The notes under the pieces are model-generated. The model was given only the letters and a program-made list of their open reading frames with translations. It searched no databases and had not been told where the DNA came from. Below, piece by piece: positions 25,124 to 33,745 of a stretch of 64,000 nt of DNA. The position numbers and the translations under genes are program-made. How positions within the stretch are numbered: position 1 is the stretch's first letter; each line of letters opens with the position of its first letter. Location: contig CAZMPM010000002.1 of assembly GCA_964568525.1 (NCBI GenBank), forward strand, positions 1-64,000, in the 5' to 3' direction. Source of the DNA: CAYZPB01 sp964568525. GTDB taxonomy: Bacteria > Bacillota > Bacilli > Tepidibacillales > Tepidibacillaceae.

Positions 25124-26047
25124 CTAATCATTCTTGTTGTTAGCAACGCCGAAGGGTACATGGACAGAAGGAAATTGTGTAGCAACACCCTCGATGTGTC
25201 CTACTTGGTCATCGAAGAAGATATGTGGCCGGAAAACTTTTAAGACACTATATTTGTCGATACCGCCCAAGAAGAATGCCTCATCCACCATAATATCAAG
25301 CCGACGCAGCGTCGTAATCACTCGCTCGTGTGCCGGTGCATTGCGCGCAGTGGCAATTGCAATTCTAATTTTCGGTTTGTAGTTGCTATCCTCGCGGTGT
25401 TTCGCAAGCTCTCGTTTTTGTAGGTTAGAAATCTCTTTAAAAAAACGTGAAAGCGGACCTGGCGGCAATGGTGAGCCAGCCAGTTCCTTCTCATGTGTAT
25501 TAAAGGCTCCAAGTGAGCCATTTTTAAAGATTGTCTCTGCTGAATCATCTGCAATTATTCCATCAAAATCAAAAGCAATTCTCAACTCTTGATCATTTTC
25601 ATCATCAACATAGCTTGTTGGATAAATTGTGCCTGCTGGGAAACCGTGTTTGACAGCCTCCTTGACATCCTCCGGGTTGCCAGATAAGAAGAGTGCGGCA
25701 TTAAAGGAATCCATATAAGGAAATGGATTGTTACCCGCCACAAAAACCGCCCGAATAATTGGCAAACCATAATGTTCAATCGATTTAAAGACTCGCAGGC
25801 CGGTATCTGGGTCATTCCTGGAAAGTAAAATAACCTCAACTGGTCGTTCATCAGGATCAATACTTAATAGCCGTTTAATCAGCGGAAAGGCTACTCCACG
25901 CTTAAGCGTTACCTGTTCATTCTCGCGCTGATAAATGCGGTATTTATTTTCGCCTTGCTCACGAAAAACTTTGTCTGCTTCAGTTAAATCAAATAGAGCA
26001 CTTGAAGCAACTGCGATTACTAATTTGTTTGTAAGATTATATTTCAT
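25124..26047 (-). CDS. Cytosolic 5'-nucleotidase (NT5C1-like family)
   Basis: 307 residues. The haloacid-dehalogenase motif I is RIAFDFDGIIADDSAE. A motif-II-like Thr is in IRIAIATARNAPAHERV, and the late acidic motif in HIFFDDQVGHIEGV. The N-terminal AVASSALFDLTEADKVFREQG and VILLSRNDPDTGLRVF fit the 5'-nucleotidase family related to eukaryotic cytosolic 5'-nucleotidase IA. It is predicted to dephosphorylate nucleoside 5'-monophosphates. It lies between dnaB and the NUDIX gene on one transcript, suggesting a nucleotide-metabolism pair inserted in the primosome operon. Confidence 0.85.
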   Translation of the reverse strand: MKYNLTNKLVIAVASSALFDLTEADKVFREQGENKYRIYQRENEQVTLKRGVAFPLIKRLLSIDPDERPVEVILLSRNDPDTGLRVFKSIEHYGLPIIRAVFVAGNNPFPYMDSFNAALFLSGNPEDVKEAVKHGFPAGTIYPTSYVDDENDQELRIAFDFDGIIADDSAETIFKNGSLGAFNTHEKELAGSPLPPGPLSRFFKEISNLQKRELAKHREDSNYKPKIRIAIATARNAPAHERVITTLRRLDIMVDEAFFLGGIDKYSVLKVFRPHIFFDDQVGHIEGVATQFPSVHVPFGVANNKND

Positions 26048-26067
26048 CCTAATTACCTACACTTTCA

Positions 26068-27474
26068 TTAGTTTAATCCTTTTAAAAGTCGTTCAATCTC
26101 AGCTAATCGTTCAGGATCCAGCGAGTCCTCATGTTCTTCCGCCCAACTTTGATGGTAACGTTCATCTTGCTGCACGATATAGTCAGGCAACTGCTCGCGC
26201 TTATTCTGCTTAGCACCTTTACCGGTCTGTGCACTGTTCTTGCTAGTTTTGCCTGTGGTCCAATCTAGGTAAAGTTGATTTTCTTTCTTTGCAGCATTCA
26301 TCGCTTGATCAACCGTGCTCAATCCCAATCGCTTCCAATGTGCTGCAATCTTCTCAATCAGGTTGCGTGATAGCCGATAATCATTAGTCAGCATCACGTA
26401 TTCTAGTAAAACGTTAGTAACTGGAGGTGACAGCTGATACTCATATAACAAACTGTCAATGATTTTAAGATCAGCGTTCGCAATCATCCCTTTGCCCTGA
26501 TACTGCTGAATCAATTGAATCGGCGAATAACTCTCAAGAGCCTGGCGGTGGCGCTCAGCTTTTGTCAGCTTACCACCAGCCTTAGCGACAACAGCAGCCT
26601 CATCTTTCTGATTAGTGATTGCAAGCTCTTTACCACTGGCTCTGAACATCTCCAAAGCACGTTCACGCAGTAGCTGCTCATCAATCATGCCATTGGCATC
26701 ATATACATAGGGGTCGTTCAGTATTCTGGCAATTTCTAAATCTAAATATTGATACAAAAAGGCTAACTCATTTAATCTAATAATCAGCTTTTCATCTAAA
26801 CTTTTTTCAAGGTTGTGTAGATTGCTGACTAACCCTTTAATAAACTCGATATTTAAGTAATTATTCCGTAATCTAATTGCTGGGTTTTTTAGCTGCTTCT
26901 TGCCAGAATCGAGTGGCTCAGCGGTGTTAGCAAATGATTTATAATCGCCCTGCTTGATCGGTCCAAAAACGTCATCGAAAGATTTTGTAATCTCCCCTTG
27001 AAGTAGATACTCACCATCAGTCCAATCCAAGTTTCCTGCGTATTGTTCCCGAATCGAAAGGTAACGCTTCTCACCAATTCGATTATATAAAATTAGGCTA
27101 AGTACATCACTGCTAAAAAAATCGTGACCAGTCAGCGGCTCTTGCAAACGATATTCAAACAGATATTTCTCCTCGTTAGCTTTTTTATAGCTTCGAGTCT
27201 GCAACAGACCAACCGCTTCTAACATTTCTCTTGCCTTAATCAGAGCAGGAAACGAAAGATTACTGGCAGTGACTAAATGCCGGTGCAACCTAGCGTCCTT
27301 GCTGGTAACATTAGTCGTTTTGTCACCATTATGTAAAGTAAGGTAGAGGTTTGCAGCTTCAACACCGATAATTGGCTGATACAAGTCTAATAAAACTGCC
27401 AGATCAAATATACGATTCGGTGCTATAACAAGATAAGCATCCTGCGGCGTTGTATCGTTGTAATCAACAGACAT
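26068..27474 (-). CDS. dnaB: Replication initiation and membrane attachment protein DnaB (Bacillus type)
   Basis: About 468 residues. The N-terminal winged-helix region (NRIFDLAVLLDLYQPIIGVEAANLYLTL) and the C-terminal DnaB/DnaD domain (YSPIQLIQQYQGKGMIANADLKIIDSLLYEY, then LPPPV-like LSPPVTNVLLEYV) match the Firmicutes primosome scaffold that acts with DnaD and DnaI at oriC and restart sites. It is not the replicative helicase. The start at 27474 has GAGAGGTG before it; the reading frame extends further to 27516 without a better site. It is first in the run dnaB-nucleotidase-NUDIX-dnaI. Confidence 0.87.
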   Translation of the reverse strand: MSVDYNDTTPQDAYLVIAPNRIFDLAVLLDLYQPIIGVEAANLYLTLHNGDKTTNVTSKDARLHRHLVTASNLSFPALIKAREMLEAVGLLQTRSYKKANEEKYLFEYRLQEPLTGHDFFSSDVLSLILYNRIGEKRYLSIREQYAGNLDWTDGEYLLQGEITKSFDDVFGPIKQGDYKSFANTAEPLDSGKKQLKNPAIRLRNNYLNIEFIKGLVSNLHNLEKSLDEKLIIRLNELAFLYQYLDLEIARILNDPYVYDANGMIDEQLLRERALEMFRASGKELAITNQKDEAAVVAKAGGKLTKAERHRQALESYSPIQLIQQYQGKGMIANADLKIIDSLLYEYQLSPPVTNVLLEYVMLTNDYRLSRNLIEKIAAHWKRLGLSTVDQAMNAAKKENQLYLDWTTGKTSKNSAQTGKGAKQNKREQLPDYIVQQDERYHQSWAEEHEDSLDPERLAEIERLLKGLN

Positions 27475-27550
27475 TAGACTTTCACCTCTCTTTATAATTC
27501 TTACATTTTTAAACACCTACAAAATTGTGTATTTACATTTTACCACAGCT

Positions 27551-27583
27551 AAATAATAAATGCCCCGCTATTTTGCAGGGCAT
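27551..27583 (-). terminator. Terminator after the orphan substrate-binding lipoprotein gene
   Basis: Minus strand ATGCCCTGC-AAAATA-GCGGGGCAT (9 bp with one G-U pair) followed by TTATTATTT. It separates the peptide-binding lipoprotein from dnaB. Confidence 0.82.
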
Positions 27584-27602
27584 CGACTATTTTTATCAAA
27601 TG

Positions 27603-29117
27603 TTATTTTGCCTTGGCGTAGTACCACCAATTTTGAATATCGTAATAAGGGGTTAAACTATTCTCGATGCTAATTTGGTACTTTGGTGTAGCAAGCAAAA
27701 TCGTATCAAGCGTTAGTAGTGGTGCAATATACTGTTGCTTACCGAAATAAGTCTGCCACTCATTATATTTGTTTTTGCGCTGTTCAGAATCAATCAGCGA
27801 AACAGCTTCTGTTAGGAGATTGTCTGAAGTCGCATCATTTAAATGAATTACATTATAGCCATTATTTAAAACATCGTTCTTCGTTAGCCATCTATAATTC
27901 TCTTTCGCAGGATTCATTTCAAAATTGTTGCTTGCCAAAAATAATTCAAATTCGCCTTTTGAGTAGAGCGTTGCAATATATTCATCACTTGCAATTGGTT
28001 TTAACTGAACAGTTACACCGCTAGCAGTAAGGTCAGCAGCAATTTTTTCAGCAATTAACTTGTAGAATACCGTATCCGCATATGCCAACTCTAAAGACAG
28101 ACTAACAGCACTTAAAGTTGATTTGACATCACGGGCTGACATAGTGGTGAAGCTTTCCTTATATAGCCATGAGTCCTCTTGCATCACTGACAGTGGACGT
28201 TCAGCATATCCCCCAAGTTGATTTTTAATAATCTCATCTAATTTAATTGTAGATGCTAGAGCAGTTCTGACAGCAGAATCTTTCAATTTATCTGAATTTA
28301 AGTTAAAGCCTAAATAAAAGTAGTTTGCTCCGCCAATGTCATATGCTTTTCTTCCGGCAAAAATTGAATTTTGAACATCAGCTGGCGTTGCGTAAAACGC
28401 ACCAGCTGTTGCTTTATCCGCAGTTGTGCTAACACTTATCCGATCAAGAAAAACCTGCTCACCGTAGTTTTCGTTTCGCACTAGCTCGAGCCCAGACTCA
28501 GTGGCAGACTCGATACGAAATGGCCCGCTAGCAAGCAGCTGGGATGCACTATTTTTTTTGCTGGAAATCAGTGGTGCTGTAAGAAATTCTAGATCGCTAA
28601 TCGTTAGTTTTTTAAAATTAAAGGTAATCACATTATTCGTTGCATCAAATTCAATACCTGAAATGTGTTCTGCAGTTTTCATTCGGAACTTGTCTGTTCC
28701 CACTAAATTAAAAGTGTAACTTTTCCAGAAACCATTGTAATTCGTGCTACTATATTGTTCGAAACTATATAAGATATCCGCAAAAGTGATCGGGCTACCA
28801 TCTTCCCATTTGACGCCATCATTTAGCTTAAATTTAAGCTGGTTTTTATCTATATTAGCTGTTAGCTCACCAGCAAGATCACCAACAATTTTGAGATCCT
28901 CATTAAACTTAAATAGACCACGATAAATTACTGATTGAAGATTATTGATAGGCAATTCCTCACCCGTAATTGCAAGTGGATTATAGGAAAAGTTTTCTAA
29001 TTGCAGAACCATTGTACCGCCAGCCACGGGCACCAAATCTTTAGGTTCCTCAGTCTCATTACAACCGACTAATAAAAAAAATGATGCAAGTAAAATTACG
29101 AATATGCTCTTCTTCAA
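27603..29117 (-). CDS. Peptide/nickel-type ABC transporter substrate-binding lipoprotein (orphan)
   Basis: 504 residues of the SBP_bac_5 family. The lipoprotein signal is KKSIFVILLASFFLLVGC with lipobox LVGC. The mature protein has LKFKLNDGVKWEDGSPITFADILYSFEQ, a family hallmark, and the usual two-lobe order, unlike the permuted OppA at 42939-44561. No permease or ATPase is adjacent. It is probably anchored outside the membrane and feeds the Opp permease or a distant one. It lies 17 bases downstream of nrdR and may share its transcript. Confidence 0.87.
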   Translation of the reverse strand: MKKSIFVILLASFFLLVGCNETEEPKDLVPVAGGTMVLQLENFSYNPLAITGEELPINNLQSVIYRGLFKFNEDLKIVGDLAGELTANIDKNQLKFKLNDGVKWEDGSPITFADILYSFEQYSSTNYNGFWKSYTFNLVGTDKFRMKTAEHISGIEFDATNNVITFNFKKLTISDLEFLTAPLISSKKNSASQLLASGPFRIESATESGLELVRNENYGEQVFLDRISVSTTADKATAGAFYATPADVQNSIFAGRKAYDIGGANYFYLGFNLNSDKLKDSAVRTALASTIKLDEIIKNQLGGYAERPLSVMQEDSWLYKESFTTMSARDVKSTLSAVSLSLELAYADTVFYKLIAEKIAADLTASGVTVQLKPIASDEYIATLYSKGEFELFLASNNFEMNPAKENYRWLTKNDVLNNGYNVIHLNDATSDNLLTEAVSLIDSEQRKNKYNEWQTYFGKQQYIAPLLTLDTILLATPKYQISIENSLTPYYDIQNWWYYAKAK

Positions 29118-29134
29118 GTAATGCTCCCCCTATA

Positions 29135-29587
29135 CTATTTTTCGAATAAATTAGAAATCTCATCAATAAATACATTTATATCCTTGAATTGACGATAAAC
29201 TGAAGCAAAACGTACATAAGAAATCTCATCAACCTGATACAACCTCTCCATTACCATCTCGCCAATTTGTTTGCTTTCAACCTCAGAAACCAGTTCATTA
29301 CGCAACTCACGTTCAACCTCTTCAACAATATTCTCTAGTGTCTCCATTGATACGGGTCTTTTCTCACAGGCACGAATTAGACCGCGCAAAATTTTATCAC
29401 CTGAAAATTCCTCTCGCGTACCATCTTTTTTTATTACAAGAATTAGCGGTTTTTCTACCTCTTCATAGGTATTAAAACGCTTAACGCAAGACTCGCACTC
29501 TCTTCTTCGTCTAATCGACTTTCCGTCCTTGACAGGGCGAGAGTCAATCACCCTTGTTCCAATGTAATTACAGTATGGACATTTCAT
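29135..29587 (-). CDS. nrdR: Transcriptional repressor NrdR
   Basis: Nucleotide-sensing repressor of ribonucleotide reductase genes. 150 residues, full length. The N-terminal zinc ribbon is MKCPYCNYIGTRVIDSRP with the second pair in CESCVKRF. The ATP-cone follows (LVIKKDGTREEFSGDKIL, RGLIRACEKRPVS). The location beside dnaB and dnaI matches Bacillus, where nrdR sits directly before dnaB. Here the orphan peptide-binding lipoprotein intervenes. I did not find an NrdR box inside the window. Confidence 0.97.
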   Translation of the reverse strand: MKCPYCNYIGTRVIDSRPVKDGKSIRRRRECESCVKRFNTYEEVEKPLILVIKKDGTREEFSGDKILRGLIRACEKRPVSMETLENIVEEVERELRNELVSEVESKQIGEMVMERLYQVDEISYVRFASVYRQFKDINVFIDEISNLFEK

Positions 29588-29740
29588 TTAACATCGCACC
29601 CTTTTAAAAATCAACTATTACTCTTAATCATCGCTTAGAAAAAGCAAAAGGTCAAGCAATTCTTAACAGCAAAAAATCTTTAATTAATTCAAAATATTTC
29701 CTTGAATATTATTTTTTTTATAATAACATTAGATTATAGT

Positions 29741-29768
29741 TTTACAACAACTTGACATTAGTTTTACA
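29741..29768 (+). promoter_or_regulatory. Candidate Pho-box: three direct hexamers upstream of the Na/Pi cotransporter
   Basis: TTTACA (29741-29746), TTGACA (29752-29757) and TTTACA (29763-29768) are spaced exactly 11 bases apart (N5 between). This is the layout of Bacillus PhoP-binding repeats (TT[ATC]A[CT]A with about 5-base spacers). The middle hexamer can also serve as -35, with TATACT at 29777-29782 or TTTATA at 29775-29780 as -10. The downstream gene imports phosphate, which fits. Confidence 0.6.
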
Positions 29769-29804
29769 ACATTATTTATACTTCGTTTACATGGAGGAAA
29801 TCAA

Positions 29805-31433
29805 GTGGATGCAATGACTATGATATTCTTATTTCTTGGCGGCCTTGGTATGTTCTTGTTTGGTATCAAGTACATGTCTGATGGCTTGCAAAAGGCTGCG
29901 GGTGATAATCTGCGCAATATTCTTGAACGGATGACTTCCAATCCTGTTAAAGGCGCACTTGCTGGTATGATTGTTACCGCTATGATTCAAACCAGTACAG
30001 GTACAACCGTTCTAACAGTCGGCTTGGTAAACGCCGGATTTTTAAATCTTCGTCAAGCAATTGGTATTATTATGGGTGCAAACGTAGGTACAACGCTTAC
30101 CAGTTTTATTATTGGTTTTAATATTACAAAATATTCCTTACCGGTAGTTGCAATTGGTGCACTACTGCTCTTCTTTTCTAAGAGAAAAAATATTAATAAT
30201 ATTGGTCAAGTAGTCTTTGGCTTCGGTTTACTTTTCTTTGGCCTAAAAACAATGGGCGATGCTATGTACCCGCTCAGAGACTCAGAAACATTATATAATT
30301 TGATGCAAAACTTCACTGACAATCCTTTTATCGGCATCCTTGTTGGAACAATCTTTACAATCATTTTGCAGAGTAGTGCGGCCACTATCGGTATTATGCA
30401 AATGTTAGCAGATTCTGGCATTCTCACACTTCAGCAGTCCTTACCAATTTTGTTCGGTGATAATATCGGAACAACCATCACAGCGTTAATCGCTGCAGCG
30501 GGAGCTGGTGTTGCAGCAAAACGAGCCGCACTCAGTCATACGCTGTTTAACTTAACAGGAACGGTTATATTTATGATTTTATTGCAACTCGGTATCTATC
30601 CGGCGATGATTAATTTTTTTGCAGGTGATCTTAATATTAAGATGCAGATAGCAGTGGCACACGGACTATTTAACTTCACTAACTTATTAATTCAGCTTCC
30701 ATTTATCAGTTTACTTGCCTGGATGATTACAAAAATAATTCCAGGTGATATTCGCGAGTTTGAGTACGGCGTCAAATATATTGATAAACGACTTCTTGAC
30801 AACCCTTCACTTGCGCTAAGACAGGTTGTTCACGAATTAGCACGAATGGGCGGAGTTGCAAGAGACGCTTTGGCTGATGCTGTTGAATACTTCTATACCG
30901 GCAATGAGGAGAAGGTAATGCATGCCTCTGCGGAAGAAGAGATTGTAAATGAATTGGAGAAAAATATTTCTAGTTATCTTGTAAAAATTAGTCAGCGTTC
31001 GCTTTCAATGAAACAGTCGAATCAAGCATCAATTTATTTACAAATCGCTAACGATATCGAACGAATTGGTGATCATGCCGATAATATTATTGAATTAGGA
31101 CAATACGCACATAAAAATAAATTAATTTTTTCAGACCAAGCAAAAGAAGAATTGCAAAGTATGTTCGATCTAACACTGTTAAGCTGTTCACAAGCGTTTG
31201 AGGCGTTAGGAAATCTAGATGTACAACTTGCAAAACAAGTTATTGAAAACGAAGAGGTTATTGATGGTATGGAGGCGGAATTCCGCAAGTCTCACCTAAA
31301 ACGCTTGAATAGCGGAGAATGTGGTGGTAGTGCTGGCGTTGTCTTCCTTGATATTATCGGTAATCTTGAACGAATTAGTGACCACTGCTTTAACGTTGCA
31401 CAAGCGATTAAAGAAGATGTGTATGCAAAATAA
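29805..31433 (+). CDS. Na+/phosphate cotransporter with PhoU-like C-terminal domain
   Basis: 542 residues of the NptA/YjbB family. The N-terminal half has about eight to nine membrane segments and the two repeated substrate motifs, MIQTSTGTTVLTVG and ILQSSAATIGIMQ. GANVGTTLTSF and GDNIGTTITAL are the paired glycine-rich loops. From about residue 340 a cytoplasmic PhoU-like helical domain follows (NDIERIGDHADNIIELGQ and NLERISDHCFNVAQA). Start is GTG at 29805, 7 bases after GGAGG. It is a single gene with Pho-box-like repeats upstream and a terminator shared with speD. Confidence 0.92.
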   Translation: MDAMTMIFLFLGGLGMFLFGIKYMSDGLQKAAGDNLRNILERMTSNPVKGALAGMIVTAMIQTSTGTTVLTVGLVNAGFLNLRQAIGIIMGANVGTTLTSFIIGFNITKYSLPVVAIGALLLFFSKRKNINNIGQVVFGFGLLFFGLKTMGDAMYPLRDSETLYNLMQNFTDNPFIGILVGTIFTIILQSSAATIGIMQMLADSGILTLQQSLPILFGDNIGTTITALIAAAGAGVAAKRAALSHTLFNLTGTVIFMILLQLGIYPAMINFFAGDLNIKMQIAVAHGLFNFTNLLIQLPFISLLAWMITKIIPGDIREFEYGVKYIDKRLLDNPSLALRQVVHELARMGGVARDALADAVEYFYTGNEEKVMHASAEEEIVNELEKNISSYLVKISQRSLSMKQSNQASIYLQIANDIERIGDHADNIIELGQYAHKNKLIFSDQAKEELQSMFDLTLLSCSQAFEALGNLDVQLAKQVIENEEVIDGMEAEFRKSHLKRLNSGECGGSAGVVFLDIIGNLERISDHCFNVAQAIKEDVYAK

Positions 31434-31446
31434 AGAGAGATAAAAT

Positions 31447-31487
31447 AAAAGGAAGGATGCATCGCATCCTTCCTTATTTTTTTATTC
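31447..31487. terminator. Bidirectional terminator between the phosphate transporter gene and speD
   Basis: GGAAGGATGC-ATC-GCATCCTTCC is a perfect 10-bp stem. T-rich tails follow on both strands (TTATTTTTTTATT on the plus strand, TTTTATTTTA on the minus). It serves two convergent genes. Confidence 0.92.
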
Positions 31488-31492
31488 TTGTA

Positions 31493-31882
31493 TTAGCGTC
31501 CGTAAACTGCTACTTTTGGTTGTTCGATAGCAACTGGTGCCATTCCTCTAGCAACCTCTATCGCTTCGTATTTAGTAGCTTCCAGCTTCTCAGTTATATA
31601 TTGAGCTGCAACATTAGGATCAATTATATCCCCGCAAGTGTAAACATCGATGCTTGCATAACCATGCTCTGGAAAACTGTGAATTGTAAGATGAGATTCT
31701 GAAATAATTACAACACCGCTAACTCCCATTGGTGCAAACTTATGAAATGCTACTTCCCTAATCTCTGCACCTGCCTCCAAAGCCGCGTCAACCATAATAG
31801 TTTCAATTAGCTTTAGATTGTTTAATTTCTCAACGTTACAATTCCATAACTCTGCAATAACATGACGACCCATAGTATCCAT
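31493..31882 (-). CDS. speD: S-adenosylmethionine decarboxylase proenzyme
   Basis: Pyruvoyl enzyme that makes decarboxylated SAM for spermidine synthesis. 129 residues, the short class 1B form also called SpeH. Glu62-Ser63 in SESHLTIH is the self-cleavage site, where Ser63 becomes the pyruvoyl group; His68 and Cys83 (VYTCGD) are the processing and catalytic residues at their usual positions. The ATG at 31882 has GGGGGGTATTCAT in front; a longer frame to 31921 has no support. It follows gapB as in Bacillus, but has its own promoter and a structured leader. Confidence 0.96.
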   Translation of the reverse strand: MDTMGRHVIAELWNCNVEKLNNLKLIETIMVDAALEAGAEIREVAFHKFAPMGVSGVVIISESHLTIHSFPEHGYASIDVYTCGDIIDPNVAAQYITEKLEATKYEAIEVARGMAPVAIEQPKVAVYGR

Positions 31883-31899
31883 ATGAATACCCCCCCATT

Positions 31900-32000
31900 T
31901 GTAAAATTCATGCCCTCTCAAGCACGCGGGACCTAATCTACAACGGGGGAAAGTTAGTCCAAGGAGATCCTAACCCTTTAAGTAGATACCAGTTCCTAGT
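31900..32000 (-). ncRNA. Structured 5' leader of speD, family not recognised
   Basis: Between the promoter and the speD ribosome site the RNA can form a two-part outer helix: 31928-31932 with 31992-31996, then 31936-31941 with 31982-31987, separated by a small internal loop. An inner hairpin pairs 31953-31957 with 31970-31974. A purine-rich GGGGG segment (31945-31949 as plus-strand letters) lies in the inner loop region. There is no intrinsic terminator within it. I do not recognise the class; the pairings are read by eye. Confidence 0.5.
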
Positions 32001-32022
32001 TGAAAATAAATTACCAAAATTC

Positions 32023-32051
32023 ATTATAGTCTTTTTAATAAACAAATGCAA
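32023..32051 (-). promoter_or_regulatory. Promoter of speD
   Basis: TTGCAT (32046-32051), a 17-base spacer and perfect TATAAT (32023-32028) on the minus strand. It sits immediately after the gapB stop codon. The expected start near 32016 gives a leader of about 130 bases. Confidence 0.85.
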
Positions 32052-32055
32052 TAGC

Positions 32056-33079
32056 TTATTTTCGCTTATCCGAATATGCTTTGGAAATGTATTTGGCTAC
32101 ATCAACTATTCGGCATGAATAGCCCCATTCGTTATCATACCAAGCTAGTATTTTAATCTGCTTATCACCAATAACCATCGTCGATAATCCATCAATTATT
32201 GAAGAGTGAGCGTCACCGACAAAATCAACTGACACAAGCGGCTCCTCTGTATAGCCAAGAATACCCTTTAAGGCACCCTCACTTGACGTTTTAAGCACGC
32301 TGTTAACCTCAGCAATCGTAACCTTCTCTTTAACATTAACCACTAAATCTACAAGTGATACATCTGGCGTTGGCACACGAATTGCTAAACCATTCAGCCT
32401 ACCAGCCAATTCTGGGATAACAAGTGATAGAGCGCGTGCCGCACCGGTCGATGTTGGAATCATAGAAAGAGCTGCTGCTCTTGCACGTCGTGGATCTTTG
32501 TGCATATTATCAAGTAATTTTTGGTCAGTAGTATAAGAATGAATCGTTGTCATCATTCCATATTCAATCCCAAAATTATCGTTTAATACCTTCACAAAAG
32601 GAGCAAGACAGTTAGTCGTGCAGGATGCATTCGAAATTACATGGTGCTGATTGTAATCGTACTTCTCCTCAGTAACGCCCNNNNNNNNNNATTGTAACAT
32701 CTTCATTAGTTGCTGGCGCTGTAATTAACACCTTTTTAGCTCCAGATAAAAGATGTGCTGAAGCAGCCTCCTTACTTCTAAATTTCCCCGTAGCTTCAAT
32801 CACTACCTCGACACCCAGTTCAGACCATGGTAACTTAGAAGCATCTCGCTCAGAAATCAATAGAGTCTCCTTGCCATTAACAATTAAGCTGTTTTCAGTA
32901 TATTCAACTGGGTACTCAAACTTTCCATGCACAGAATCATATTTAAGCATATGTGCAAGCTGTTCAGGTGAATAACTTGCATTAACGGCAACTATATTAA
33001 TATCACTCTCAGAAACCATTCGACGAAACACCATTCGTCCTATTCTCCCAAAACCATTAATCGCAACCCTTACCTCCAT
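32056..33079 (-). CDS. gapB: Glyceraldehyde-3-phosphate dehydrogenase, GapB-like (interrupted by an assembly gap)
   Basis: About 340 residues when joined. The N-terminal half has AINGFGRIGRMVFRR and AVNASYSPEQLAHMLKYDSVHG. The C-terminal half has the catalytic ISNASCTTNCLAP, IHSYTTDQKLLDNMHKDPRRARA and WYDNEWGYSCRIVD. The NASYS opening and the position before speD match Bacillus GapB, the NADP-preferring gluconeogenic enzyme, better than GapA. Ten Ns at 32681-32690 break the frame. Comparison with the conserved NEDVTIVMG stretch suggests only six bases are missing, so the gene is probably intact in the cell. ATG at 33079 after AGGAGGAAG. Confidence 0.93.
32681..32690. other. Assembly gap of 10 N inside gapB
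   Basis: A run of exactly ten Ns, probably a fixed-length placeholder. Ten bases put the two gapB halves out of frame, whereas the family alignment needs about six (or six plus a multiple of three). The window is therefore a draft scaffold at this point. Confidence 0.98.
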
Positions 33080-33118
33080 CGATTGCTTCCTCCTTTTATT
33101 TATATTTGTTCAATCCTA

Positions 33119-33727
33119 TTAAACGCCGGCAGTCTTTAAACTATCTAAACTATCAAAAACACGTTCAACCTCAGCTTCTAATGTTGCTAAATCATTATTA
33201 TTATATATGATGATGTCGCCTTTGCGAATATTCCTTCGGATACGTGTCTGTGAATGTATTCGGTAAAGTGCCTCCTGTTCAGAAATCTGATCTCTTTTCA
33301 TTAAACGTTCTACCTGTTTTTGCATGTCTGTAAAGACAACAACTACTAGGTCAAACAACATTTCTGCTTTAGTTTCATAAAGCAGCGGAAATTCAACGAG
33401 AACTCTGCCGTGTTCTCGTTCAAGCTCACTTGCGTTTTTCATCGTTTGCCTAATAATAGACGGATGGGTAATTTTGTTTAAATGTCTTCGCTTCCACCAG
33501 TTGTGGAAGACGATATTGCCAAGTTTCTTGCGATCAATCTCTCTATTGGCCAACAAAATGTCCTCACCAAAATAATCAACAATCTCTTTCCAAACAGGGG
33601 TATCTGGCTTAATGATCTCCTCCCGATAAACGAGATCAGCACTTACTACCGGTATTCCCCTTTTTTCAAACATCTCTGCAATGGTGCTTTTACCACTTGC
33701 AATTCCACCAGTCAAACCAATTAACAT
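33119..33727 (-). CDS. coaE: Dephospho-CoA kinase
   Basis: Final step of coenzyme A synthesis: ATP-dependent phosphorylation of the ribose 3'-hydroxyl. 202 residues, full length. The P-loop is LIGLTGGIASGKSTIAEMF. The substrate-binding VVSADLVYREEI, ITHPSIIRQTM and VVFTDMQKQVERLMKRD segments are present. It lies between mutM and gapB in the order polA-mutM-coaE, as in Bacillus. ATG at 33727; 18 bases separate it from mutM. Confidence 0.97.
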   Translation of the reverse strand: MLIGLTGGIASGKSTIAEMFEKRGIPVVSADLVYREEIIKPDTPVWKEIVDYFGEDILLANREIDRKKLGNIVFHNWWKRRHLNKITHPSIIRQTMKNASELEREHGRVLVEFPLLYETKAEMLFDLVVVVFTDMQKQVERLMKRDQISEQEALYRIHSQTRIRRNIRKGDIIIYNNNDLATLEAEVERVFDSLDSLKTAGV

Positions 33728-33745
33728 ATTTTCAACCCCTCACAT

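Noticed and set aside
25318..25860. Several alternative frames within the 5'-nucleotidase gene
   Set aside because: They overlap a complete HAD-fold gene with conserved motifs and have no independent start sites or similarity.
31900..32000. Known SAM riboswitch upstream of speD
   Set aside because: The pairings do not show the SAM-I four-way junction or other SAM classes that I know, and no terminator is present. Left as an unclassified leader.
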